From assembly GCA_013139755.1 (NCBI GenBank), contig WTAG01000341.1, forward strand, positions 1 through 5,504: 5,504 nucleotides of DNA, read 5' to 3'. How positions within the stretch are numbered: position 1 is the stretch's first letter; the number at the start of each line of letters is the position of its first letter. This document shows positions 1 through 5,504 of this stretch, one piece after another. The notes under the pieces were generated by a model. That model did no database searches. It was not told the origin of the DNA and was given only the letters and a program-made list of their open reading frames with translations. The position numbers were made by a program, and so were the translations under genes. The DNA comes from Methylomarinum sp. (GTDB lineage Bacteria; Pseudomonadota; Gammaproteobacteria; Methylococcales; Methylomonadaceae).

Positions 1-89
1 TAACGTTGTTTTCCGTCACCATTCGTTCCAGATTTTGTGATTTTTATACTGTTGCACTTTGGGCAACTTACTTCTTGATAACAGGTCAT
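1..89 (-). CDS. IS1-type transposase zinc-ribbon N-terminus (InsA-like), partial
   Basis: The minus-strand ATG at 89-87 opens a frame that stays open to the left edge, giving 29 complete codons. Residues 8-12 read SCPKC, a CPxC zinc-knuckle half, and the last visible residues read GDGKQR followed by a codon starting TA, probably Tyr. This matches the InsA pattern of IS1 (SCPSC, then a short loop, then HQRY and a second CxxC pair). InsA-type proteins bind the IS ends; in classical IS1 a frameshift fuses InsA to the DDE transposase InsB, while many IS1 relatives encode one continuous protein. The second cysteine pair and all catalytic residues are beyond the window, so it cannot be said whether the gene is intact. 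No clear Shine-Dalgarno precedes the ATG. A zinc ribbon from another IS family is possible but fits less well. Confidence 0.68.
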   Translation of the reverse strand, partial: MTCYQEVSCPKCNSIKITKSGTNGDGKQR

Positions 90-132
90 GAAATCAAATT
101 ATACAGGATATCTACAAATTCGACCCACTACC
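1..132 (-). mobile_element. Left end of an IS1-like insertion sequence, cut by the window edge
   Basis: This stretch reads leftward and appears to be the 5' end of an insertion sequence. The minus strand begins around 132-134 with GGTAGTGGGTCG, a plausible outer terminal repeat since IS1-family ends also start with GGT. A transposase start follows 43 bases inside, similar to the short leader before insA in IS1. A TATAAT on the minus strand at 103-98 could be the transposase -10 box, but no good -35 is visible. The outer boundary is inferred because the other terminal repeat lies outside the window. If the end is at 132, the next bases (CAATTTCTA, 133-141) would be one copy of a 9-bp target duplication. 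Confidence 0.6.
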
Positions 133-165
133 CAATTTCTAAACTAGTGAATTAAAATCTATAAG

Positions 166-1032
166 TTACCGAGATTTAAGTAATGCAATAAGTCCTCTAA
201 GAACTTTAAAATTATAAAACCGAAAATCAATTCTCTTTAGTATTCCCAAAGCATATTGCCTATCAAGTTTTGATATTTTGAGAAACATACTGATTAATAC
301 TTTATGTATAGCATCCTGATAGCCTATTTCAGAACTATACTGGTCGTAAATTTCTATAATACTATCCGACATAAAGTTATATTGTTTTGACGTATTAGAG
401 CCATGCTTACGATAATAAATCATATCATCATCTAATACAGCTATCTTATAGCCCTGATGGGTAATTTTCATCCAGATATACAAATCTTCCAGCCCAATTT
501 GAGGGTCATAACCTCCGACTTCACGGAGCACATCTAACCGGATCATTGCTGATGAGGCAGGTGGCCCAGCTTTTTTATTATTAAAAATAACGTTAAAGTC
601 GACTTCAGAATAAGGCTTTTTTTTCTGCTTTTCTAATATCTTACCCTCGGCATTAATAAAAACCATATTTCCGCCACAAACAGCAATATCATTTCTATCT
701 TCTAAAAAATTGACTTGTTTCTCTATCTTATCTTCAAAAAATAAATCATCAGAACCTAAAAAAGCTATGTACTTACCCTTACATAGCTTAATCGCTTTAT
801 TTAAGGTCGGCGTAAAACCTATATTTTCTTGGCTGTGAAAAAAGAAGCCATGCTTTTTACTTAAAGCTTCAATTACATTCACTGAGTTATCTTTTGATCC
901 ATCATCAAAAACAATAAGTTCAATATTCTGATATGTCTGCTTTAAAACACTTAACAGGCTTTCCTCTATATAGTTTTCATGGTTATAGCAAGATACTACC
1001 ACGCTAACAAGAGGCTTCATTTCATTTTTCAT
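166..1032 (-). CDS. Family 2 (GT-A fold) glycosyltransferase
   Basis: This is a complete 288-residue glycosyltransferase that probably moves a sugar from a nucleotide-sugar onto a surface glycan (LPS core, O-antigen or similar) at the cytoplasmic face of the inner membrane. The N-terminus has the GT2 signature: VSVVVSCYNHENYIEESL (residues 9-26), then FDDGSKDNS with the nucleotide-binding Asp pair at 43-44, then GSDD at 93-96 as the metal-binding DxD-type motif. LEDLYIW carries the Glu-Asp of the catalytic-base region at 182-183, and RKHGSN at 208-213 is typical of the end of the GT-A domain. No membrane segment is obvious. Length is normal for single-domain GT2 proteins. It is transcribed away from waaG and toward the IS end. 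The start is uncertain: a second ATG lies four codons in, and only a weak purine stretch (GAGAAAAGAA) precedes the first. Donor and acceptor cannot be told from sequence. Confidence 0.92.
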   Translation of the reverse strand: MKNEMKPLVSVVVSCYNHENYIEESLLSVLKQTYQNIELIVFDDGSKDNSVNVIEALSKKHGFFFHSQENIGFTPTLNKAIKLCKGKYIAFLGSDDLFFEDKIEKQVNFLEDRNDIAVCGGNMVFINAEGKILEKQKKKPYSEVDFNVIFNNKKAGPPASSAMIRLDVLREVGGYDPQIGLEDLYIWMKITHQGYKIAVLDDDMIYYRKHGSNTSKQYNFMSDSIIEIYDQYSSEIGYQDAIHKVLISMFLKISKLDRQYALGILKRIDFRFYNFKVLRGLIALLKSR

Positions 1033-1259
1033 CTATTTATTCTTTTCTCAGTTAAACAGCACATCACTCTATTTCTACACATAATTTAAAAAGCATTATC
1101 TATAATATATCTTCACTTATTATATGTTAATACTCAGTCTCAAGGGCATAAGAAAACCGAATCAGTTATAATTATGCCTTTCGTCAATCTATATTATTAT
1201 CTTGATCTGTTTCTCTTCTGGTTTCATTACCTACTAAAAAGACAAATCCTACATCAACT
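1033..1259. promoter_or_regulatory. Divergent intergenic region with probable promoters for the glycosyltransferase and waaG
   Basis: This 227-bp AT-rich gap lies between two divergent genes and must hold start signals for both unless they are read from further away. On the plus strand a perfect TATAAT sits at 1167-1172, upstream of waaG, but no TTGACA-like hexamer occurs at 15-19 bp spacing. This suggests an activator-dependent or weak promoter, or a chance match in AT-rich DNA. On the minus strand a TATAAT (1124-1119) and a TTGAGA (1143-1138) are present but only 13 bp apart, so they do not make a standard pair. No JUMPStart/ops element of the kind found before many polysaccharide operons was seen. 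Neither flanking gene has a strong Shine-Dalgarno. Confidence 0.4.
1142..1181. repeat. Imperfect inverted repeat around the waaG-side TATAAT
   Basis: AAGGGCATAA at 1142-1151 is matched in inverted orientation by TTATGCCTTT at 1172-1181, nine of ten positions agreeing, with a 20-base spacer. The TATAAT at 1167-1172 abuts the right arm. The placement would suit an operator for a dimeric regulator or a hairpin in a leftward or rightward leader transcript. No known regulator site was recognised, and AT-rich DNA yields such matches by chance fairly often. Confidence 0.35.
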
Positions 1260-2393
1260 ATGAAACTTGCATTTTGCCTATATAAATATTTTCCTTACGG
1301 TGGTCTTGAAAGGAACTTTTTACGTATTTCCCAACTGTGTGCTGAACGAGGCCATTCTATAGATGTCTACACCATGGACTGGAAAGGCCCGAAACCAGAC
1401 AATTACAATATCACTATTATTCCCGTTAATAGCTGGAGTAATCATGGCAAAACTAAAAGCTTTGCTAAAAAACTGAACGCTATACTTAAGCAACAAAACT
1501 ATGACGTAGTGATAGGTTTTAACAGAATGCCTGGACTTGATCTTTATTACTCTGCTGACCCTTGTTATGTAGATAAAATAAATCATCTAAAACCTGCAAT
1601 ATATAAATTAAGTAATCGTTACAGACATTTTTCTGCCTTTGAAAAAGCCGTATTTGACCCCAGTTCAAAAACTCAATTGATGATGCTTTCAGAAATTGAA
1701 CAGAAAAAATATATATCGCATTATCATACCCAAAAAGACAGGTTTCATTTCCTACCCCCTGGTATTAGTGCAGATAGAAAAAGGCCTGCTGATGCCGATA
1801 CCATAAGAGAGCAATGGCGGTCTGAATTTAACATTCATGATGATGAAAAAGTGATCCTAATGATAGGATCTGCTTTCAAACGCAAAGGACTTGAGCGAAC
1901 ACTATTAGGCGTTGCATCATTACCTGAAGAATTAAAATCAAAAACCCACATCATGATGATTGGTGAAGATAACCCTAAACCTTTTCAGGCTTTAGCTGAG
2001 AAACTAGGCATAACCAAACAGCTGCATATTTTTCTGGGACGGGATGATGTGCCCCGCTTTTTATTAGGAGCTGATTTATTAGCCCACCCCGCCATTAGCG
2101 AAAATACAGGTAATGTTATTCTTGAGGCCATTGTCGCAGGTTTGCCCGTGCTTATTTCTGGGGCCTGTGGTTATGCTTTCCATGTGGAACGATCTAAATC
2201 AGGATTAATTGCTAAAGAACCCTTTTCTCAAGCCGATTTCGACCAAAAACTAGAAATAATGCTGACATCCCCAGAACATTCAACATGGGTAGAGAATTGT
2301 ATTAAATACAGCCTAACTGAAGATCTATATAGTAGACCTGAAGCAGCAGCCGACATTATTGATTCTTTTGCAAAAATACATGACTCAGAATAA
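1260..2393 (+). CDS. waaG: LPS core glucosyltransferase I (WaaG/RfaG), GT4 family
   Basis: WaaG transfers glucose from UDP-glucose to L-glycero-D-manno-heptose II, adding the first outer-core sugar of LPS on the cytoplasmic face of the inner membrane. The 377-residue product is close to the 374 of the E. coli enzyme. The N-terminus AFCLYKYFPYGGLERNFLRI (4-23) is nearly the E. coli one, which fixes the start although no Shine-Dalgarno is visible. Other shared blocks are GFNRMPGLDLYY (86-97), the basic/aromatic segment 103-132 with SNRYRHFSAFE, equivalent to the E. coli membrane-interacting region, and LPPGI (165-169). GSAFKRKG (203-210) holds the phosphate-binding Arg/Lys. E281 and E289 form the EX7E motif of GT4 retaining enzymes. 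The fold is GT-B. The C-terminus (DLYSRPEAAADII) also matches the family. Its 3' end overlaps the kinase gene by 14 bp. The exact sugar donor is inferred from homology; a close GT4 paralogue with another hexose is the main alternative. Confidence 0.95.
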   Translation: MKLAFCLYKYFPYGGLERNFLRISQLCAERGHSIDVYTMDWKGPKPDNYNITIIPVNSWSNHGKTKSFAKKLNAILKQQNYDVVIGFNRMPGLDLYYSADPCYVDKINHLKPAIYKLSNRYRHFSAFEKAVFDPSSKTQLMMLSEIEQKKYISHYHTQKDRFHFLPPGISADRKRPADADTIREQWRSEFNIHDDEKVILMIGSAFKRKGLERTLLGVASLPEELKSKTHIMMIGEDNPKPFQALAEKLGITKQLHIFLGRDDVPRFLLGADLLAHPAISENTGNVILEAIVAGLPVLISGACGYAFHVERSKSGLIAKEPFSQADFDQKLEIMLTSPEHSTWVENCIKYSLTEDLYSRPEAAADIIDSFAKIHDSE

Positions 2394-3813
2394 TGACATA
2401 GAACAACTAAGGGAAATTGGGTATGAAAACCTAAGAAATTTTTGCTTATCACTCCCAACCCCCTCTCAGTCAGAGCAACCATTTCAATGCTCAAAAATCA
2501 CACGTTGCCTACCTGGAAAACGTATTTCCTGCATAGGCCAATGGCAGGGTAAGACTGTTTTTGCAAAGTTTTTTATTGCGCCAAATAGAGCAAAAAAGCA
2601 TTGGCATAAAGAACAAAAAGGCTTTCAGCTTTTAGCCGAAAAGCAAATACTTGCACCTAAAGTCCTACATTCAGGGAAACATCAACAAGATGAAATTTAT
2701 TTTATACTTTATGAATTTCTTGATAATGCGGCCGATTTAAAACCTGTTTGGGAAAATGCAAATCCATCTCAACAGCCAGAGATACTAAAACAATTAACAA
2801 GCACAGTGGCTGAGCACCATAAGCAAGGCTTGGCTCAACAAGACTTACACTTAAATAACTTTTTAATTGCAAACAATCAGCTTTACACCCTTGATGGTGC
2901 AGATATTACTACGATCGACGGTAATAACGAACAAATTGCATTTAATAATTTAGCCCTGCTGTTTGCTCAATTCTATCCATCTAACGACTCTAATATCGAA
3001 AAATCACTGCAAGATTATTGCAAGCTTCGTCACTGCTCATTTAGTCAATCGATACTCAGCCAGGTTAAATCTGCCACACTAGAAATTAGAGAAAAACGAA
3101 AGCGGGATCGGCTGGCAAAAACAAAAAGATCCTGCAGCCTATTTTTTTACCAGCAAACATGGGATCAACAAACTATTTGTGCAAGAAAATATAGATCAGC
3201 TGAAATGCAGGCTTTTCTTAGCGCACCTGATAGCTATATTAAGCAAACTAATTTACTTAAAGACGGCAACACCTGTACCGTCGCTATCGTCACTATTGAT
3301 AATATAGACATGGTGGTTAAACGATACAATATTAAGAATTGGCAACATGCCTTTGGCCGTGCTTTTCGTTGCTCCAGAGCGGTAAGCTCCTGGGTCAGTG
3401 CTCACTTATTACAGTTTTATGGTATTCCAACCCCAGAGCCTGTTGCCGTTATTGAAAAACGCTGGGGGCCTTTGCGTAAAGAAGCCTATTTTGTAACAAA
3501 GCTAATTTCAGGGGAAACAGGCGATCTTTATTTTAATTCAGACAATAATACCATTGATGAAAAACGGTCTATGACCAAGTCGACGGTAAAGTTATTAAAA
3601 AGTATTCATGGGCTTAACATTTCTCATGGTGATCTAAAAATAACGAACATTATGATTTCTGACTCACACCCCGTTATTATTGATCTTGATTCAATGAAGC
3701 AACACTGGAATCAATATTTATTTAATAAAGCTAAAAAAAGAGATATAAAACGTTTCCTTAAAAATTGGCAAGATAACCCATCCTTAGCTAAAATCTTTCA
3801 AAGCTACTTTTAA
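2380..3813 (+). CDS. Tandem double-kinase protein, LPS (Kdo/WaaP-type) kinase family
   Basis: The 477-residue product contains two protein-kinase-like lobes, suggesting ATP-dependent phosphorylation of LPS core sugars in the cytoplasm, as WaaP and WaaY do with heptoses. Lobe 1 (about 38-240) shows the ATP-anchoring Lys in FAKFF (K63), a Glu in HKEQKGF (E78), the catalytic loop QQDLHLNNF (D155, N160) and the metal-binding Asp in LDGAD (D172). A basic linker RKRDRLAKTKR (240-250) follows. Lobe 2 (about 290-477) shows K314 in VVKRY, the loop HGDLKITN (D418, N423) and IDLD (D435). Both sets of catalytic residues look intact. E. coli WaaP and WaaY are single-lobe proteins. The ATG at 2380 is chosen over a TTG seven codons upstream; it lies inside waaG, without a good Shine-Dalgarno, so translational coupling is likely. 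No membrane segment or signal peptide is seen. The phosphorylated sugar is unknown, and one lobe may be regulatory. Confidence 0.86.
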   Translation: MTQNNDIEQLREIGYENLRNFCLSLPTPSQSEQPFQCSKITRCLPGKRISCIGQWQGKTVFAKFFIAPNRAKKHWHKEQKGFQLLAEKQILAPKVLHSGKHQQDEIYFILYEFLDNAADLKPVWENANPSQQPEILKQLTSTVAEHHKQGLAQQDLHLNNFLIANNQLYTLDGADITTIDGNNEQIAFNNLALLFAQFYPSNDSNIEKSLQDYCKLRHCSFSQSILSQVKSATLEIREKRKRDRLAKTKRSCSLFFYQQTWDQQTICARKYRSAEMQAFLSAPDSYIKQTNLLKDGNTCTVAIVTIDNIDMVVKRYNIKNWQHAFGRAFRCSRAVSSWVSAHLLQFYGIPTPEPVAVIEKRWGPLRKEAYFVTKLISGETGDLYFNSDNNTIDEKRSMTKSTVKLLKSIHGLNISHGDLKITNIMISDSHPVIIDLDSMKQHWNQYLFNKAKKRDIKRFLKNWQDNPSLAKIFQSYF

Positions 3814-3855
3814 TTACAATTTTCCTGCGTGGAGGGCATAGAAGCCCAGCCCAAT

Positions 3856-3873
3856 GCCATTAAATTAAATGGC
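3856..3873. repeat. Small hairpin after the kinase gene
   Basis: GCCATT at 3856-3861 pairs with AATGGC at 3868-3873 around a 6-base loop, about 43 bases after the kinase stop codon. The stem is short and no T-run follows, so a role as terminator is weak. Confidence 0.35.
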
Positions 3874-3898
3874 TATGAAGCAAACACAGCTTACCTAT

Positions 3899-3968
3899 TG
3901 TAGAGCGGACTTTAGTCCGCCATAAAGGTCGTTATGTTAAATAATAGCGGACTGAAGTCCGCTCTACA
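3899..3968. repeat. REP-type pair in BIME arrangement (two inverted GTAG palindromes)
   Basis: Two 22-base arms, 3899-3920 and 3947-3968, are inverted copies agreeing at 21 of 22 positions, separated by 26 bases. Each arm is itself a hairpin: GCGGACT and AGTCCGC form a 7-bp stem around TT on the left (3905-3920) and GA on the right (3947-3962). GTAG lies 5' of each palindrome (3900-3903, and on the minus strand 3967-3964), the layout described for REP elements mobilised by RAYT (TnpA-REP) transposases. Such pairs sit between genes, fold in mRNA 3' ends and can stabilise transcripts or bind gyrase or IHF in some species. The 22-base arms could also pair with each other as one long stem. That the repeat is dispersed in the genome is inferred. 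Confidence 0.8.
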
Positions 3969-4046
3969 GCATTCCAGACTCTCATCTTGTTTTAACCTCA
4001 ATTTGAGTCATCGCCAAGTTAAATTAAGAAAAAGGCCTGATTAACT

Positions 4047-4082
4047 TCTCCTCACCCAAGCCTCTCCAGCAAGAGAGGGCTT
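4047..4082. repeat. Degenerate dispersed-repeat-like hairpin (CTCACCC ... CCTCTC type)
   Basis: AAGCCTCTC (4058-4066) pairs with GAGAGGGCTT (4073-4082) apart from one bulged G, around a 6-base loop. CTCCTCACCC precedes it. Read on the minus strand this gives a CCCTCTC, loop, GAGAGG, then GGGTGAGG order, the pattern of a common short repeat found between genes in many proteobacteria. It lies about 50 bases after the stop of the LTA-synthase-like gene, so it may fold in that mRNA's 3' end. No T-run follows on that strand. Confidence 0.5.
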
Positions 4083-4133
4083 AAGAGCAAAGGTTTTGAG
4101 CTTAAAATTGCTTAAGCCCACCCGACTGTTAAT

Positions 4134-5504
4134 TTATTTAAACCCAGCTTTACCATGTAATAAGCTATCCATAGACAACTGAATATAGGCATGCAACTTA
4201 TGTTTAGAATCTTTCTCATGAGCCGCGTCAGAAATTAACTTTGCTGTTGATTCTTGTTCGAAGCTATACACATATAACTTTTCATCTAAACGCGGTTGCT
4301 TAACAAGTACTTTATTACCATCAATAAACGCGGTTGTAGAATCCGATCCCGATGGCTTAATAACAGCAAAGCCCTTATCTTTAACATCCATTAAGTCTCT
4401 ACCCCAACAGCCATGAGCTGCATCTCCACCTGTTAACCCTGCGATAGTAGGGGCTAAATCAACTTGAGAACCCACAGTTAAACTTGTACTACCATGTGTA
4501 GCAACTACATTTGGCCCAATAATAAGTAAGGGAACATGAAACCTTAATAAATCAATGCCCGTTAATTGATGACTTGTACCAAAACCATGATCCCCCAGAA
4601 CAAGAAATACGGTATTGTCATAATATTTAGATTGCTTGGCTTTTTTAAAAAACTCACCTAGCGCCCAATCTGAATATCGCATAGCGGTTAAATGCTCATT
4701 TAATTCAGAAAAACCAGTGACTTGCTTAACTGGTAATGGATCGGGTAAAGCATAAGGCGTGTGATTCGATAAGCTCTGTAATAATGCAAAAAATGGTTGG
4801 TCTGCTGGAATTTTGGCTAGCTCTTCTGCTGAGCGGTTAAACATATCTTCATCAGAGACTCCCCATGTTGGATCAGAAAATATTGGGTTAATAAAATCAT
4901 TACGCCCAATAAATGTCTGCATTCCCTGCCCACCAAAAAAACCTCGCTGATTATCCCATGCAAAATCGCCATTATAGACATATAAACTTTGGTAGTTCCT
5001 ATCCCCTAAAAATTTTAATACCCCAGCAAATTTAGTATCCCCTTCAGGTTGCTGCATTAAATATGAAAAACCAGGTAAATTAGGGAAACAGGCCATTGAT
5101 GCAAACATTCCCTGATGAGTATGCGTGCCATTAGAAAAAAAGTTTTTAAATAATAGTCCCTCTTCCCTTAACTTATCAAACTCTGGCGTAATATCGCCTT
5201 TATGGCCCAAACTACCAACAAACTCAGCACTAAAACTCTCCATCAAAATCATAACAACATTAAGAGGCTTAGTAGATGAAGAGACCCCATCTCCAGCATG
5301 GTAAGTACGATAAATGGGGGAATGGTCCCCATCAATCAGACTATCTTTCTCAGTCAATAATAACCTTCGGGTAACACCAACCGCTTCAGCCTTAGGCATT
5401 TTCTTTAGCCATTGATGCTGTTTGTCATATTTAAATTCAGAAATAAAGGCTTTTGTCAGCGTGTAACTGCCATTTAATGCCAAATGATTGGCAAATAAAT
5501 ATTC
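4134..5504 (-). CDS. LTA-synthase-like phosphotransferase (alkaline phosphatase/sulfatase superfamily), N-terminus missing
   Basis: This is the catalytic part of an LtaS/OpgB-type enzyme, which uses a metal ion and a Thr nucleophile to move a phospho-alcohol (phosphoglycerol or phosphoethanolamine) from a phospholipid to an acceptor on the outer side of the inner membrane. The frame is open to the right edge (456 codons visible), so the N-terminal membrane helices expected for the family lie outside. Counting from the TTG at 5483, MESFS (E82) gives a metal ligand, NGTHTHQG the nucleophile (T122 or T120), NGDFAWDN (173-177) and WGVSDEDMF a substrate/metal region, SNHTPY (H241) a substrate contact, and LGDHG (D298, H299) metal ligands. 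The order matches LtaS. It faces the kinase gene convergently. The acceptor is unknown: osmoregulated glucans, LPS core or another glycan are possible. A TTG at 5483 could be mistaken for the start, but conserved-looking sequence (ANHLALNGSYTL) continues upstream of it. Confidence 0.87.
   Translation of the reverse strand, partial: EYLFANHLALNGSYTLTKAFISEFKYDKQHQWLKKMPKAEAVGVTRRLLLTEKDSLIDGDHSPIYRTYHAGDGVSSSTKPLNVVMILMESFSAEFVGSLGHKGDITPEFDKLREEGLLFKNFFSNGTHTHQGMFASMACFPNLPGFSYLMQQPEGDTKFAGVLKFLGDRNYQSLYVYNGDFAWDNQRGFFGGQGMQTFIGRNDFINPIFSDPTWGVSDEDMFNRSAEELAKIPADQPFFALLQSLSNHTPYALPDPLPVKQVTGFSELNEHLTAMRYSDWALGEFFKKAKQSKYYDNTVFLVLGDHGFGTSHQLTGIDLLRFHVPLLIIGPNVVATHGSTSLTVGSQVDLAPTIAGLTGGDAAHGCWGRDLMDVKDKGFAVIKPSGSDSTTAFIDGNKVLVKQPRLDEKLYVYSFEQESTAKLISDAAHEKDSKHKLHAYIQLSMDSLLHGKAGFK

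Larger units (their letters stand above)
3814..4133. other. Convergent intergenic region, no gene, rich in hairpins
   Basis: This 320-bp stretch lies between the 3' ends of the kinase gene and the LTA-synthase-like gene. No convincing coding frame was found on either strand. It contains a small AT-rich hairpin (3856-3873), a REP/BIME-type pair (3899-3968) and a second repeat-like hairpin (4047-4082), listed separately. None is followed by a clear run of T in either direction, so no classical intrinsic terminator can be assigned, although the two genes must stop transcription somewhere here. Confidence 0.8.

Noticed and set aside
3..155. Plus-strand open frame of about 50 codons at the left edge
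   Set aside because: It is antisense to the zinc-ribbon transposase frame and shows no recognisable motif.
1033..1259. JUMPStart/ops element for RfaH control
   Set aside because: No GGCGGTAGCGTG-like sequence is present on either strand.
1320..1586. Minus-strand open frame inside waaG
   Set aside because: It lies wholly within a strongly conserved waaG and its translation resembles no family.
2359..2379. TTG at 2359 as the kinase start
   Set aside because: It would add seven residues and lengthen the overlap with waaG to 35 bp; the ATG at 2380 is the more likely codon, though neither has a clear Shine-Dalgarno.
2228..2494. Minus-strand open frame across the waaG-kinase junction
   Set aside because: Both overlapped genes are well supported in the other direction, and this frame has no motif or start signal.
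3834..3847. GGGC/GCCC hairpin as the kinase terminator
   Set aside because: The stem is only 4 bp and no T-run follows.
3899..3968. CRISPR-like repeat pair
   Set aside because: The two units are inverted rather than direct, only two exist, and each is a palindrome, which fits REP elements.
5481..5483. TTG as the start of the LTA-synthase-like gene
   Set aside because: The frame stays open to the window edge with family-like residues upstream, and the family needs an N-terminal membrane domain.

Overview
The window looks like an AT-rich gammaproteobacterial chromosome segment carrying part of a lipopolysaccharide (LPS) core / cell-surface glycan locus. The Gram-negative assignment rests on a clear waaG (rfaG) homologue followed by a Kdo/WaaP-type kinase gene. 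The genus cannot be named from the sequence alone.

Layout, left to right. (1) Positions 1-132 look like the left end of an insertion sequence, transcribed leftward out of the window. On the minus strand, the first 29 codons from an ATG at 89 encode a CPxC zinc-ribbon start ending in GKQRY, very like the N-terminus of the IS1 protein InsA. (2) 166-1032, minus strand: a complete family 2 (GT-A) glycosyltransferase. (3) 1033-1259: a 227-bp AT-rich divergent intergenic region with a perfect TATAAT and an imperfect inverted repeat around it. (4) 1260-2393, plus strand: waaG, the glucosyltransferase that adds the first hexose of the outer core. (5) 2380-3813, plus strand, overlapping waaG by 14 bp: a 477-residue protein with two protein-kinase-like lobes in tandem, probably LPS core kinase(s). 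(6) 3814-4133: a 320-bp convergent intergenic region with no gene. It holds a REP/BIME-type pair of inverted hairpins and a second, degenerate dispersed-repeat-like hairpin. (7) 4134-5504, minus strand: the C-terminal catalytic domain of an LTA-synthase-like phosphotransferase (alkaline phosphatase/sulfatase superfamily), whose N-terminal part lies beyond the right edge.

How the genes fit together: WaaG extends the inner core on the cytoplasmic face of the inner membrane. The overlapping kinase gene probably phosphorylates core sugars, or is at least co-expressed with waaG. The family 2 glycosyltransferase probably adds another surface sugar. The LTA-synthase-like enzyme probably transfers a phospho-alcohol group (phosphoglycerol or phosphoethanolamine) from a phospholipid to a periplasmic or surface acceptor. 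The last two roles are inferred from family and neighbourhood. No wholly new system is evident. The most unusual items are the double-kinase protein, the BIME-type repeat and the insertion-sequence end beside the glycosyltransferase.
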